DNA of 64,000 bases from Bacillus benzoevorans (GCF_014207535.1 NZ_JACHGK010000016.1:17441-81440), one strand, 5' to 3'; counted from the stretch's first letter, positions 43,445 through 54,374 are shown. Notes: generated by a model from the sequence alone, not told the origin. A program made the numbers and translations.

Positions 43445-45955
43445 TTAGTAAAGCGCATTATACATATGAATTGTAAATTCTGTATCGCGATATGGTGTGA
43501 CTTTATCATCTTCCACGGTTACCATTTTCAACTCACAAGTTTGCCCTGTTGGATAATAGTTTTCTACAAGGTTAAATATAAGTTGCTCCGTACGTTCATG
43601 GTTTTCACCAGTCATATCAAATGTCCATTCAATTTCGTTCGAAATTCGTTCACCATTCAGGTAAAATGCAGCTTGAATTGTTCGTGCCTTAAATTCTTGT
43701 GAAATACTTTGTTCTTGATATATTGGCACTTGGATACGGAATCCTGTGATGACACGTTTTGGGATGGCCACACTGATTTCAACAGGAATTGCTTGTGAAG
43801 TACGACGATAATCAATTAGTGGCACAATTACTTCTTGAGGTGTTGCACCGCCGTGTACAAACTGTAATCCTCCACCGCCAATAAATCGGTTTACGCCTTT
43901 AGCAATCACTTTTTCAACACCTTCTAATGTTGAAAAACCATCTGGCACATTAATAGCTCCATCATCTATTAGTAAATCATGACCAACAGCAAAGCGACGA
44001 TTCGAATCAATGATTTTACCTTTAACACTCACTACTTTAATATCATTTTCAATTCTTGGATACTGATAAAGGAATCCGTGATCTGCTGTTATAAAAATTC
44101 GTTTTGCTTGCCATTTAGATAACCGATCAACAGCAATTGATAATTCTTTTATTGCTCGTTCCGCAGCTATATAAGTATCTCGTTCAGATTTTGCAGAATC
44201 ACCTGCTGCATCGATTACATCATGATATAAGTAAACGAGACGTTTTCCTTTTAAATTTTCATCTGCTGTCGCTCTTGACCAGTCTAATAAATCGGTTAAA
44301 CGATAGGCAATTGCTTCTGGATGAGTTGCTTGTAGAATTTTTGTACGGTTTGCTAATCCATTTGTAGGTTGGTCATCTGCTAATACTGTTCCATTTTCAG
44401 TAATCGTTAATACTTTATTTGGTAATAAAGATGCCATACCTAATTGTGTATACGTTGGCATATTCGCAACTAACGGACTGATAGAGGCAATTCCATTCGA
44501 ACGCAAATTTAAACGAGATACTAATTCTGCCCCTACTTCATATCGTAATGCATCCGAAATAATCACAAATACGCGTGTTGATTCTTTATCAAGAATAGGT
44601 TGCACAACTTCTTTATAAAATTTAGCCTGTTTTGGTAACTTTCCTACTTCTGCAGTTTCTAAAAGATAATTGGTCTCTTGTGCAATTTTCAACGAGTATT
44701 TATTTTCATACCAGTTTGTTAGTTGCTCAGCTAAAGTTTCTAGCATTTCATTATTCTCTAATTGCATATAGCCGGTCATGAAACGTCTATAAGCTTGATC
44801 AATTAAATAAAGTTCGCTTGTATATTGAACATATAAAGGCTCACGCGTATCATATTGCTTCAAGAACATTTTATACTTCGTCAAATCAACTGCATCTAAC
44901 AATACACTTAATAAACGTTGAATTTGTTCATTTCGTTTCGCCCAATGCATTTTTAACCGTTTATGCAAAATGTCTTTCCAAGCATCAAAATTGGATGTTT
45001 GATGAAGGAGTTCAGTCGTTAATTTACTCGTCAATAAATGATCAATGACAGGAAAAGTTGAAACGTTGGCATATTGTTCGATAGGACGTTCACCTAACAC
45101 CTCTACAATTGAAAACCTTTGTTCGATTTCCTTTATATAATTTTCTAATACTTCTACTTCAATTTCTTTTTTATGGTGCCATTCATCAATAAATAAAGCA
45201 CAAACATTTCCGCGTGTTGTTTCATATTTCTTTTGTAAAGACTGTTCTTCAAATTGTGCATGACGTTGGAAATGAGCATACAAAACATGCTCCATTAAAT
45301 ACTGCAATGTCAAATCATTTGATTGTAAACCAAAGTATTCCGAAATGAGCTCCCACATACGATTCGAGCTAAACCGTTTTGATATGGCTTTATACACTTC
45401 ATTTGTTTCTTCTTGTAAACCACGCAACAATAAATGGCGAGTAATTTCTTCCATATTTGCAATGGGTGCGCCTGTTAGTACTGCTAACATAGCATACTCT
45501 ATATCACGTTCACTAGCATTAGGGGGTACGACTTTCTTTAATTTATTTTTACGCTCTGCACTTTTAAAAAAGTCTCCATATTCCTTAATCAAAGGTCTTA
45601 AAATGGCATCACTTACTTGCAACTGTTCTGCAAGTAAAGCATTAGTATCAGCTTTAAACTCTGTACCGTAAAGCTCCATATCCAGTAAAAAATTGTCTTC
45701 TATCGCTGGTTTTGCAAAATCAGCATATAATAAAAAAGAATCTCTTTTCTTTTCCACCTCGATTTCTAATTTAAGCGTAAAGAAATTATTACGCGTTAAT
45801 TGGCGGATATGAATTGGTTGCTCTGCTAATGTTTCTTCTAAATCAGAAACAGTGTATTCTCCTTGCTCGTCATACCAAAAAATAACCGTGCGCGGCTTAT
45901 TTTTCTTATATAGCTCGTCCTCTATTCGCTCTTTTAACAGTTCAATGACATTCAT
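43445..45955 (-). CDS. pglZ: BREX alkaline-phosphatase-superfamily protein PglZ
   Basis: 836 residues. The PglZ domain starts near 460 with VFVIISDALRYEVGAELVSRL (metal-binding Asp) and includes the ITADHGFLYQ metal site. The N-terminal half is the helical PglZ-specific region that begins KPRTVIFWYDEQGEY. PglZ is essential for BREX in known systems and acts with PglX and BrxC; its exact chemistry is unsettled. GAGGTGACACA precedes the ATG. It is fifth in a five-gene block. Confidence 0.9.
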   Translation of the reverse strand: MNVIELLKERIEDELYKKNKPRTVIFWYDEQGEYTVSDLEETLAEQPIHIRQLTRNNFFTLKLEIEVEKKRDSFLLYADFAKPAIEDNFLLDMELYGTEFKADTNALLAEQLQVSDAILRPLIKEYGDFFKSAERKNKLKKVVPPNASERDIEYAMLAVLTGAPIANMEEITRHLLLRGLQEETNEVYKAISKRFSSNRMWELISEYFGLQSNDLTLQYLMEHVLYAHFQRHAQFEEQSLQKKYETTRGNVCALFIDEWHHKKEIEVEVLENYIKEIEQRFSIVEVLGERPIEQYANVSTFPVIDHLLTSKLTTELLHQTSNFDAWKDILHKRLKMHWAKRNEQIQRLLSVLLDAVDLTKYKMFLKQYDTREPLYVQYTSELYLIDQAYRRFMTGYMQLENNEMLETLAEQLTNWYENKYSLKIAQETNYLLETAEVGKLPKQAKFYKEVVQPILDKESTRVFVIISDALRYEVGAELVSRLNLRSNGIASISPLVANMPTYTQLGMASLLPNKVLTITENGTVLADDQPTNGLANRTKILQATHPEAIAYRLTDLLDWSRATADENLKGKRLVYLYHDVIDAAGDSAKSERDTYIAAERAIKELSIAVDRLSKWQAKRIFITADHGFLYQYPRIENDIKVVSVKGKIIDSNRRFAVGHDLLIDDGAINVPDGFSTLEGVEKVIAKGVNRFIGGGGLQFVHGGATPQEVIVPLIDYRRTSQAIPVEISVAIPKRVITGFRIQVPIYQEQSISQEFKARTIQAAFYLNGERISNEIEWTFDMTGENHERTEQLIFNLVENYYPTGQTCELKMVTVEDDKVTPYRDTEFTIHMYNALY

Positions 45956-46009
45956 TGTGTCACCTCATTATGAATATTTACTAATAATTTTAATTATACC
46001 TTAATATTA

Positions 46010-46040
46010 AACAAGCCTCCTTACCAAAGTAAGAAGGCCA
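46010..46040 (-). terminator. Weak hairpin between pglX and pglZ
   Basis: GGCCTTCTTAC, TTTG, GTAAGGAGGC on the minus strand, followed by TTGTTTAAT. A partial terminator here would lower pglZ expression relative to upstream genes. Confidence 0.45.
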
Positions 46041-46044
46041 TGAT

Positions 46045-49000
46045 TTATTTAATCTTCGCTAATACACCTTTTCCACCACGATACAACTGCTCATAGTTCA
46101 CTTTAACACCATCGTCTAGATCAATTTCAATCTCTTCGTTAGCTATCTCAGCTAAACGTTTATCAAACTCTCGTAGTTCATCCATTTTCTTTTCAAAAGA
46201 AGTTTTTTCTGCTGTTAGCTTTTTCTTCTCACTTGCTGATAAGTTTGGATTCACTAATCGGTTTTCTAAATCTGTAATTTCATTTTGATATTTAGCTTGA
46301 ATTTCTTGCAAATACTCAAAACGAATTGTTGCTATTGTATCTGGCTGATAACGATGCATATAAAATAGTGTACGCAACCCTTTTTGTTTACCTGAATCTA
46401 CTAACCAATAAATTGGCTTTTTTTGATACATTTTGCAATGATCGGCAAAAAACTCATCTAAAAAATACCTACGTAAACGTGCCTCAGCATCCTCACCCTT
46501 CTTCATCTCAAGCGCTTCTGCTAGCCATTGCATATTTTCATCCACTGTATCTGAAGAAAAAGCAACCGATAAGAACTCACGTAAACGAACGATAACATCA
46601 TTTTCAAAATAGACAGTATCTGTAAAATTAATAATTCCATCAGGCAGAGGATTGAATGTTGAATAATGTTTATTATCCCAGTCTCCACCTGCATATACAA
46701 CTCCCTCGCTATCTAAACTATACCTCCCCAGCAAACAACCGATAAAGTAAGAAATGAATGAACGTACATCACTTGATAAATTAGCAGTTCTAATCGCTAT
46801 ATCATTATCAGAAATAGTAGGGTTAAATTCATCAGTTAAGTTATATATGTTAATTAATATTTTATTTAATTTTTCTTCATTTGACTTAATTTTATTAAAT
46901 CTATTCTTTGTTATATTTATCCACTCATTATTAGCATTTTGCAAGCTATGTGAATTAACTAAAGGATGTTTTTTGAAATCCCATGAAACTTCGAAAGCAT
47001 CCCAGTCTTCTTTAGAAATCAGAATATTTTCATCAACTAGTGATTTAATTTGAGGAATCAAATCACTCGCTAAAATCACTGGAACTTTCGCAATATTTCC
47101 TACTTCAAAATTGATAGTAGGGCTTAATATCTTCATTAATTCTACTGTTATAACGCTATTTAATAATGCCATTATATATTTGAGATTAGAATTATTTTCC
47201 GTGTAAAAAAAAGGGCTAGCATCTCCTTGAATAATACCTTTTCTTTGGAACCGTACTGAAAATTTCCCTGAAGAAAGTTTATTCCAAGTTATACATTGTT
47301 TAAAATATTTATCTTCTGATGGTATAATTGCCTTACCAGTAGACTTTATTTTTTCTCCGTTATTGAACCACTCAACCACTTCAATTATATTTCCATACCA
47401 CTTCCTATAATTACCTCCACTGTTAAATAAAAACCATTTGAATTTTTTCGATATGTCACTTTCATAATTCTTATTATCCAAAAATATTTTATTAATATTA
47501 AGTTCAAACCACAATCTTATAAATTGATTAGAATCTCCAGTCTGTAGACCTCTTCGAGCATCTCCATATGTTGAGAGTTCATTTCCCTCTTGGAACACAT
47601 TCGATATCTTTTCACTTATCCAATATGCTATAGGTTCTCCTGTAATCTTTTTGAATTTTTCTAAAGATGTTGTGTTATTTCTATTTTTTAATATTGGGAA
47701 CGAAGATGGTCTGTTCAAGTGTTGTATATCTTTATAAGTAACTTCATTATATACTCCTAAATAACTATCAATATAATAATTTTTAAACACAGTAGCAGCT
47801 GTTCCAAATGCAATACCCATTACGTTATTGTCCATATGCAATAATGAATCAATCGTTTTTTCACGTAAAATTTTTTTTCTCATTTTTCCATAACTTGATA
47901 AAAACATCCATGATTGCATTGTAACATTACTGATTATCGCTGAATTAGAGCCTAGTATAAAACTCTTTTCAATAAACGCTGCAAATAAATCTGCCTTAGA
48001 ATCGGGATAACTTTTCTTCAAAAAATCACTTAATTCCTTACTCATATTCCCAGAACCCATATATGGTGGATTCATCACAAGAACATCATATTCATTCCGC
48101 ATAATTTTCGTTTGTCGAACTAAGTCTGGAAGTACTTCTTTCGCAATATCATGCTCTTCACTAAAGAATAAATCTTGTACAGGATTATTTTGAATCTGCT
48201 CTAATCTTTCTTTAATAAATGTAATATCTCGTTCCGAAATATTAATTAAAGAACCATATGTTTTCGCATTATTGTATTGTTTGAAAAAGGCTTTCACTGC
48301 TTCGAAACGTGTGCCTTTTTCTTCTTGCGCAATATATGAAAAAACATCATCGGAAACATAATTCGTTTCTTGAATCGATGCTAAATTTAACTGAATCCCT
48401 TCTCGTTCAACGCTACGTAAGAAACGACGAGAATAAGAAGCAGCTTTCATGACTACAGCAAATGCTGCTAATTGATAAGCTCGGTCATCAATATCTAATC
48501 CATACAAATTGTTTTCTAAGATTAATCGTGGAATATCACGTTCTGGATAACCACACTTCTCATAGATTTGAAAGAACACTTCAAACGCATAAACTAAAAT
48601 ATGTCCACTTCCCATTGCAGGATCAAGTAGCTTAATATCCTCTACTCTTAACTCTTTATTCACATAAAGAGCAATTTTCTCATGGAAATCCTCTTCTTCA
48701 TGCTTTATGAAGTATTTCCAATTACTGATTAAATCCTCATCTTCTCGATGCGCTTCGGTCCAGTAGCGTCCTAGTGAGTTCTGTACCATATACTGCACTA
48801 TCCACTTTGGTGTAAAGAGTTGTGTTGCAAAAGGAATTTCCTCTTTTTTATATTTGCTTTTTTGCGCAAATACTCGGTCTTTTTCTTCTGCAATGTAATA
48901 TTGATACAGCCAGCCAATCACTTCAATTTCTTCAAAACTATTGGTTAATTCATCATTTTGAACAAGTACTTTAATGACTGATTCTGCATCTAGTAAAAAG

Positions 49001-49533
49001 TCTGGAAGTAAAAGCTCTGTATAATCTTGAATTTGTTCAAATAAGAATGGCAATATACTATTTAATGCATTACATTGTGCAATAAATAGCTTGCGATATG
49101 CGCCTTCTGTATCCCCAGCATGTAATAATTCACGAATTTCTTCTTGTTTTACAGGTAAATCCATCGTTTCATATTCAAATAAAATATCTGGATCTACCCG
49201 TCCTACATTACTTGACAACACATTTACTTTTTCAGGTAAGTAATCATGTATTTCCATATAACGAATTGCAATAATACGGTTAAACCATGTGTAGGCAACT
49301 TCTTCAACTAACTGCTTAAAACCTTTTTGTTTAAGCTGGTTTTTCAAAGAAATAAACGCTGGTTTCATATATAGTGGATACGATTTATCTTTTATCATTA
49401 ATTGTCCGTATTGTTCTTCAATTTCTAAATCATTCTTTTCATCAATACCGTACAAGAGTGCCTTTGTTTTTACTTTATCAATCAATTGACGACGCGATTG
49501 AATGGCAAAGTTTTTCAATTCCGTTTTATTCAC
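46045..49533 (-). CDS. pglX: BREX adenine-specific DNA methyltransferase PglX
   Basis: 1162 residues from GTG 49533, chosen because GAGGTG precedes it at 6 nt and because VNKTELKNFAIQSRRQLIDKV is the usual PglX beginning. The longer frame to 49590 would overlap brxC. SAM-binding motif I DPAMGSG is at 304-310 and the N6-adenine motif IV NPPY at 488-491. The middle region (about 640-860) is the specificity part and the C-terminus is helical. PglX marks one strand of a non-palindromic site to label self DNA. The target site cannot be read from sequence. Confidence 0.92.
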   Translation of the reverse strand: MNKTELKNFAIQSRRQLIDKVKTKALLYGIDEKNDLEIEEQYGQLMIKDKSYPLYMKPAFISLKNQLKQKGFKQLVEEVAYTWFNRIIAIRYMEIHDYLPEKVNVLSSNVGRVDPDILFEYETMDLPVKQEEIRELLHAGDTEGAYRKLFIAQCNALNSILPFLFEQIQDYTELLLPDFLLDAESVIKVLVQNDELTNSFEEIEVIGWLYQYYIAEEKDRVFAQKSKYKKEEIPFATQLFTPKWIVQYMVQNSLGRYWTEAHREDEDLISNWKYFIKHEEEDFHEKIALYVNKELRVEDIKLLDPAMGSGHILVYAFEVFFQIYEKCGYPERDIPRLILENNLYGLDIDDRAYQLAAFAVVMKAASYSRRFLRSVEREGIQLNLASIQETNYVSDDVFSYIAQEEKGTRFEAVKAFFKQYNNAKTYGSLINISERDITFIKERLEQIQNNPVQDLFFSEEHDIAKEVLPDLVRQTKIMRNEYDVLVMNPPYMGSGNMSKELSDFLKKSYPDSKADLFAAFIEKSFILGSNSAIISNVTMQSWMFLSSYGKMRKKILREKTIDSLLHMDNNVMGIAFGTAATVFKNYYIDSYLGVYNEVTYKDIQHLNRPSSFPILKNRNNTTSLEKFKKITGEPIAYWISEKISNVFQEGNELSTYGDARRGLQTGDSNQFIRLWFELNINKIFLDNKNYESDISKKFKWFLFNSGGNYRKWYGNIIEVVEWFNNGEKIKSTGKAIIPSEDKYFKQCITWNKLSSGKFSVRFQRKGIIQGDASPFFYTENNSNLKYIMALLNSVITVELMKILSPTINFEVGNIAKVPVILASDLIPQIKSLVDENILISKEDWDAFEVSWDFKKHPLVNSHSLQNANNEWINITKNRFNKIKSNEEKLNKILINIYNLTDEFNPTISDNDIAIRTANLSSDVRSFISYFIGCLLGRYSLDSEGVVYAGGDWDNKHYSTFNPLPDGIINFTDTVYFENDVIVRLREFLSVAFSSDTVDENMQWLAEALEMKKGEDAEARLRRYFLDEFFADHCKMYQKKPIYWLVDSGKQKGLRTLFYMHRYQPDTIATIRFEYLQEIQAKYQNEITDLENRLVNPNLSASEKKKLTAEKTSFEKKMDELREFDKRLAEIANEEIEIDLDDGVKVNYEQLYRGGKGVLAKIK

Positions 49534-49579
49534 TTTTTTCACCTCATACAACAAAGGAAGGGAAACCCCCTTCCTCTGC

Positions 49580-52500
49580 CTATAATTCAATTTTCAATGT
49601 ATTTTCTTTTAGTTCTTTTAATAACTGTGTTCGTAATTCAGCTAGTACATTATCTAAATCAGATTGTGTTTCGATGTTTGTATGTGAAATCATGTTCTTT
49701 AATTCGACTGAAGAAATGACTTTTGTTCCTTTTTCACGTACAACAGTAGTAGGTGTGTCTGGTGTTGGCGGTTTTAATTGTAGTAATTCTTTTTCTTTAC
49801 GTTTTGCTTCTTCTTGAATTGTTTCTGTTACTGTACGTAGTTTCGTCAAATTCATTTGAATCGTGATTAGACTATTACTATTAAGAATTTCTTGTTGCAA
49901 CATTTTGAAGTTCTGCATTTTATCATTTATTAATTCCGTAATGATTTCATTATTTGAATAATAATCTTTTAAATCATCTATCTTTTTCTCTAATTGTGTA
50001 ATTTGACTTGCAAGACCTTGTTTTTGTTCTGCTACTTCTTCTTGAATTGCTTGATCGAGCTTTTCAATTAAACTAGGTAATTGCGGAATTTCACTATATG
50101 GTGATACTTTTGTTAAAATGTCGGTTATTTTTTTCTTTAGCAGGTTTACCTTTTCTGATTGGGTGTAACGTAAATCATTTTGTACTTGATTTAAAAACGC
50201 TACTGCCTCATCAAAACGCTCAATCGGTGCTTTTAAATAGAAACCGGTTAATTGTTCAATCGTTTCTTGCCAATCGTATAAATCATCTTCGGCATCAATA
50301 AATGCCTTTACAAGTTGTTCTGGTTCTCTAATTTGTGTTACTCGAAGTATATCGATTTTTAAAGAATTAATTTTTGTCCCTTCTGGATATGCAAATTCAG
50401 AAGATAAAGCTTTCTTTCGACGGTCATCCATCTCGTTTAATGGATCAATAAAATACTTCCCTATTGCAGTTTGAATTGCATTCGCGAACTCTTGATAAGA
50501 ATCACCAATATCCATTCGTCCGAATAAATCCTTATATAATCCAGTGAATTCACGACGCACTTTTGGATCTACTTCAATTTCAGGAATCACACGGATTTTA
50601 TCTCGCTCTGTTGTTCGAGCAAGTTTATCATAAAATTGAGGTGAAGTCGTTGGTGTGAAGTGTTCATCTGCAATCATTAACTTTACTTTACCGGACTGCA
50701 ATAAAGCTAGGACAATGCCAATTGTATCGTAGTCACTCCAGCCATAAGGAACTTGATTATATTTATCAATAAATTCCTTTAACGATGGTTTCTGATGCAT
50801 ACGAATGAGTTCATCTAAATGGCGTAATACTTCGTTATAAGCTTTTATATTACCTGTTTCACCTAATAAATCATTTGTAATACCTTTCTCAGCTAGGTTT
50901 CTCCATTGTTCTTTGAATGTTTTCATTTGAATTGGTTCATCAATGTATTCCAAATACTTATAAGTATTTTGGATTAACATATCAAAAGCATCCGATACTT
51001 GCTTTTCAAAATTACCTCGGAAGATACGCTCCTGCATTTGAATGAAGAATATTGCTTCTTCACAAGCTTTTCGTAATAATTCTTCTGCCTTTACCTCGTA
51101 GTCACCAATACTATCCATTTTCGCATCATAAATACGATGCTGTGCCTGCGTTGTACTTGGATTACGTTTTAAATTCACATAACGACGTATTTGTTCAGAA
51201 ATACGAATGGCTTCTTCTGCTTCTGCAATTAATTCCTCATTTAAATAAATAACCATTTGTCCTTCTATTGCCTGTAAAGCAGCTTCTATTGTAGTTAACC
51301 CACCCGTAATGACTTGCATCGTTAACGGATACTTCATATTTGTCTTTAAATAATTATCAAAGCGTTTATTATAATCAAATAGCATTCCCTTTTGATAGTT
51401 ATATTTAGCGTTTGGATACATTTTCTCAAAGAAGGTATCGCCTAATCTTTCTTTAATTTTGATAGCATTAACATCAACGTTACGAATTTCTTTATTTATT
51501 TCTTGCTCTTCATCTGATAAGAATGAATACGTACCATCTGCGTGCTTTTCAATAAACATCGTCTGCTCTAGACGATTCAATGATTCTTTAATTATAAGTT
51601 CATTTTTCTCAGCCTGAATACTTTCTAATAAAAGTGTTGAAATATTATTTGGTGTTGCCTTAATGTGGTCTATTCCTTTAATCAAATACAATACTTTTAA
51701 TACATCAACATCATATTCAACAAGACCTTCCGAATTTTTTGCACGGTTTTCAGCTCTCGAAATCGTCTGTACAATAGCTGATTCTAAATGTTGACGAATA
51801 GTTGGATAAAACTCCGCCATCGTTACTAGATCACCTAACTCTTCATGGCCATTATATATCGCTGCTTCTTGGAAAGCTTTTAATAATGAACGTTCCCCTC
51901 TTGAAGCGTAAGAACTACCTTCACCATGTATACCAATTTTCTCTAAAACAGCTTGCAATAAATCCACTTGATAAGGTATAAATGGATATGTTTCAACAAA
52001 CTCATTAGTTGAACGATAGCCTGAGCGATATTGTGTTCGATCTTTATCAAAAGAAAGGCGATTACGAATTAATTGCTCATTCGGTTCAAAAATGGACTCT
52101 AATGTTTTCGAAGCCGTTTCTGTCTTTTCTAATAAACGGCGTTTTAAAACTTCGTCTGTATCTGAACTCGATAAATTAATCCGTGTTTCAAATCTTCCTT
52201 GAATTTTCGAAAAATCTTTTGTATTGGCTGCATTCATATTAGAGACGTCTTTAATCTTTTCCTGAGAAGTAACAGCAATCCATGCTTGTCCCATCGCAGC
52301 AGCACCAATTTCTTCTACTGCATTTTGTAAATCAAGCATTAGGTTATTATCTGTACCAATATATTGTCCGACTTCATCAATTAAAAAGATTAAGCGATAA
52401 TCATGTCCTTTTGATTTACAATATTTTGCAACAAGCTCTCCTAACTGAACAGCTGAAATCGAAAATTCCTTTTGTGCTGATTTTACTAAGAAATCTGCAG

Positions 52501-53158
52501 TTTCTTTTTCATATCCTATTTCACAGAGTACCGATATAATCTTTGCATAACGCAGGCGGAATTTCGCACGGAAATCTTGCCATTTTTCATTATGCAACTC
52601 TTCAATTTTCGAACAAAAAGCATCATATTTTTGGTCACTAGATAGTTGTCGTTCGAAATCCGCTACCCATAGCGTATTGGAATAACCTAAATGTTCATTA
52701 AAAATACGTAAGATAATTTCGATAATACTTTCTTTCGTTCCACGTGCTGCACTGGCTCCTGCTTCAGAACCAACATTAAATAACAATGCATCTGAGGGTT
52801 TTGATTCTATCCGAGACATTGCATCTAAAAGTACGGTATCAGAAACTTTATCTTTAAAGTATTCAAATGGCGTTTTTTCCCCGACTTTCTTACCATCCAA
52901 TAAGTAAGATAAAATTTTAAGGAAATGTGATTTACCGGAACCGAAGAAACCAGAAATCCACACACCCACATTTTTCGTTGGTGTTGAATACGACTTCTCA
53001 TAATTTTTATAAAATCTTTTTAAGCTATCTAAAATTTCTGCTGTTACAACGTATTCTTCTAACTCGGTTTGAATTGTATCTTCATCAATTTGACCTGCTT
53101 GTACAACACCATTAATTGGTCGGTCAATTTTCTTCTCAAAAATCTCTTGAATAATCAT
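49580..53158 (-). CDS. brxC: BREX P-loop ATPase BrxC
   Basis: 1192 residues. Walker A GFFGSGKS is at 70-77 in the conserved GVWISGFFGSGKSHFLK block. The N-terminus IFEKKIDRPINGVVQA and the ADEH/ASYASRGERSLLKAF segments are typical of BrxC/PglY. The last 250 residues are coiled coil. GGAGTATGAATA precedes the ATG, 12 nt after brxB. BrxC is a core BREX component, thought to drive a remodelling or defence complex. Confidence 0.92.
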   Translation of the reverse strand: MIIQEIFEKKIDRPINGVVQAGQIDEDTIQTELEEYVVTAEILDSLKRFYKNYEKSYSTPTKNVGVWISGFFGSGKSHFLKILSYLLDGKKVGEKTPFEYFKDKVSDTVLLDAMSRIESKPSDALLFNVGSEAGASAARGTKESIIEIILRIFNEHLGYSNTLWVADFERQLSSDQKYDAFCSKIEELHNEKWQDFRAKFRLRYAKIISVLCEIGYEKETADFLVKSAQKEFSISAVQLGELVAKYCKSKGHDYRLIFLIDEVGQYIGTDNNLMLDLQNAVEEIGAAAMGQAWIAVTSQEKIKDVSNMNAANTKDFSKIQGRFETRINLSSSDTDEVLKRRLLEKTETASKTLESIFEPNEQLIRNRLSFDKDRTQYRSGYRSTNEFVETYPFIPYQVDLLQAVLEKIGIHGEGSSYASRGERSLLKAFQEAAIYNGHEELGDLVTMAEFYPTIRQHLESAIVQTISRAENRAKNSEGLVEYDVDVLKVLYLIKGIDHIKATPNNISTLLLESIQAEKNELIIKESLNRLEQTMFIEKHADGTYSFLSDEEQEINKEIRNVDVNAIKIKERLGDTFFEKMYPNAKYNYQKGMLFDYNKRFDNYLKTNMKYPLTMQVITGGLTTIEAALQAIEGQMVIYLNEELIAEAEEAIRISEQIRRYVNLKRNPSTTQAQHRIYDAKMDSIGDYEVKAEELLRKACEEAIFFIQMQERIFRGNFEKQVSDAFDMLIQNTYKYLEYIDEPIQMKTFKEQWRNLAEKGITNDLLGETGNIKAYNEVLRHLDELIRMHQKPSLKEFIDKYNQVPYGWSDYDTIGIVLALLQSGKVKLMIADEHFTPTTSPQFYDKLARTTERDKIRVIPEIEVDPKVRREFTGLYKDLFGRMDIGDSYQEFANAIQTAIGKYFIDPLNEMDDRRKKALSSEFAYPEGTKINSLKIDILRVTQIREPEQLVKAFIDAEDDLYDWQETIEQLTGFYLKAPIERFDEAVAFLNQVQNDLRYTQSEKVNLLKKKITDILTKVSPYSEIPQLPSLIEKLDQAIQEEVAEQKQGLASQITQLEKKIDDLKDYYSNNEIITELINDKMQNFKMLQQEILNSNSLITIQMNLTKLRTVTETIQEEAKRKEKELLQLKPPTPDTPTTVVREKGTKVISSVELKNMISHTNIETQSDLDNVLAELRTQLLKELKENTLKIEL

Positions 53159-53170
53159 TATTCATACTCC

Positions 53171-53713
53171 TTATGAAATCCTTGTAATTTGGTATTCATC
53201 TTCATGTCGGAATTTGTTAAATAGACGTAAATCTACTCCTGAAAAATAACCCGGATAAAATAATATAAGCGGTGTTCTAAATGCATGATTAGATAGCTTT
53301 TTAAGTAAATGACTAGAGCGAATAAATGGATGTACTGTTCCTACACCTGTTATAAAAATTAATTCCACGTTATCTGCTTTTTCAATGAATGCGTTCACCA
53401 ACAAATCTTGATCTTCTAAAACAGTTTGAATAGCTTGAGAAAGCTCTGTATAGCCTTCTTCTTCAGCAATAGCTATTAATTCTTCTAAATCATCTTCAAA
53501 CAAGCTAATAAGAAATTCAAAAAGATTGATTTCTTTTATATTTAATGTTGTCCGCTTTAATAATCCTTCAACATATGTTCGTACTGTTAATTCATCTTCT
53601 GCTGGATAATCAAAAACAAAATGTGGAATTTCACTGCCAATCCCTTTTGGTGTTGTAAACCCTTCTTCATTTATACGTTCTTCTAATTGTTCTAATCGCT
53701 TATATATGGTCAC
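53171..53713 (-). CDS. brxB: BREX protein BrxB (DUF1788)
   Basis: 180 residues with the BrxB pattern: LEQLEERINEEGFTTPKGIGSEIPHFVFDYPAEDE...LIFITGVGTVHPFIRSSHLLKKL...TPLILFYPG. The start is GTG 53713, two bases from the brxA stop, with AGGTAGTTAAGA upstream. BrxB is a core BREX protein of unclear role, needed for methylation and/or defence in studied systems. Confidence 0.9.
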   Translation of the reverse strand: MTIYKRLEQLEERINEEGFTTPKGIGSEIPHFVFDYPAEDELTVRTYVEGLLKRTTLNIKEINLFEFLISLFEDDLEELIAIAEEEGYTELSQAIQTVLEDQDLLVNAFIEKADNVELIFITGVGTVHPFIRSSHLLKKLSNHAFRTPLILFYPGYFSGVDLRLFNKFRHEDEYQITRIS

Positions 53714-53715
53714 TC

Positions 53716-54312
53716 TTAACTACCTGCCTTTAATGTTATGATTGCTTTTAACAAAACGTCCTGTTCTTCTGCAAACTGTTTAAGAGCTTGACTCACATGT
53801 AAAGGAGAGACTTTATACTCATCTTCTAATAATTCAATCATACCACTTTCTCTGTAAAATAATAGAAGTGTACTGTTGATTTTCCTTTTTGTAGCTATAT
53901 GCCAATTTGCGATTTTCTCTGATTGTTGTTCCTTTTCTTCCATATAAAAACTCATATCTGAAACCTGTAAAGTTCCATTCCTATGTTGATATCGATAAAC
54001 AATCAATTCATAGAAATTTTCGTAGGCATATCGATAACATTTAAGAAAGCTATATAATAACAGTACTTTTTGGTCAGAATTGGTGCCATTGAAATAGTAT
54101 TCAGATAATGTTGGATATAATGTCTTTGCTCTGCGATAAACCATTTGAAACCTTTTACTAATCGCCGATTCACTTCTTAACAAGAAAACATTATCCTCAA
54201 TTACTTTACTTCTTATTTCTTTACGCCTAAAACCTTTGTGAAGTTGGTCTAAAGTATATTCAATTTCCTGTTGGAACCATCCTTCGCTCGTAAAGCCGGC
54301 TGAATATTCCAT
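53716..54312 (-). CDS. brxA: BREX protein BrxA (DUF1819)
   Basis: 198 residues beginning YSAGFTSEGWFQQEIEYTLDQL, typical for BrxA, a small DNA-binding helical protein at the head of BREX operons. GAGGGATTATTA precedes the ATG. It starts the five-gene block. Confidence 0.88.
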   Translation of the reverse strand: MEYSAGFTSEGWFQQEIEYTLDQLHKGFRRKEIRSKVIEDNVFLLRSESAISKRFQMVYRRAKTLYPTLSEYYFNGTNSDQKVLLLYSFLKCYRYAYENFYELIVYRYQHRNGTLQVSDMSFYMEEKEQQSEKIANWHIATKRKINSTLLLFYRESGMIELLEDEYKVSPLHVSQALKQFAEEQDVLLKAIITLKAGS

Positions 54313-54344
54313 TAATAATCCCTCGTTTCAAAATCACTAGGTAA

Positions 54345-54374
54345 ATTATATCTATAATTTCCATTTTAAATGAA
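54345..54374 (-). promoter_or_regulatory. Candidate BREX promoter
   Basis: On the minus strand a perfect -10 TATAAT (54345-54350) lies 18 nt after TTCATT (4/6 to TTGACA), 33 nt before the brxA ATG. Confidence 0.45.
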
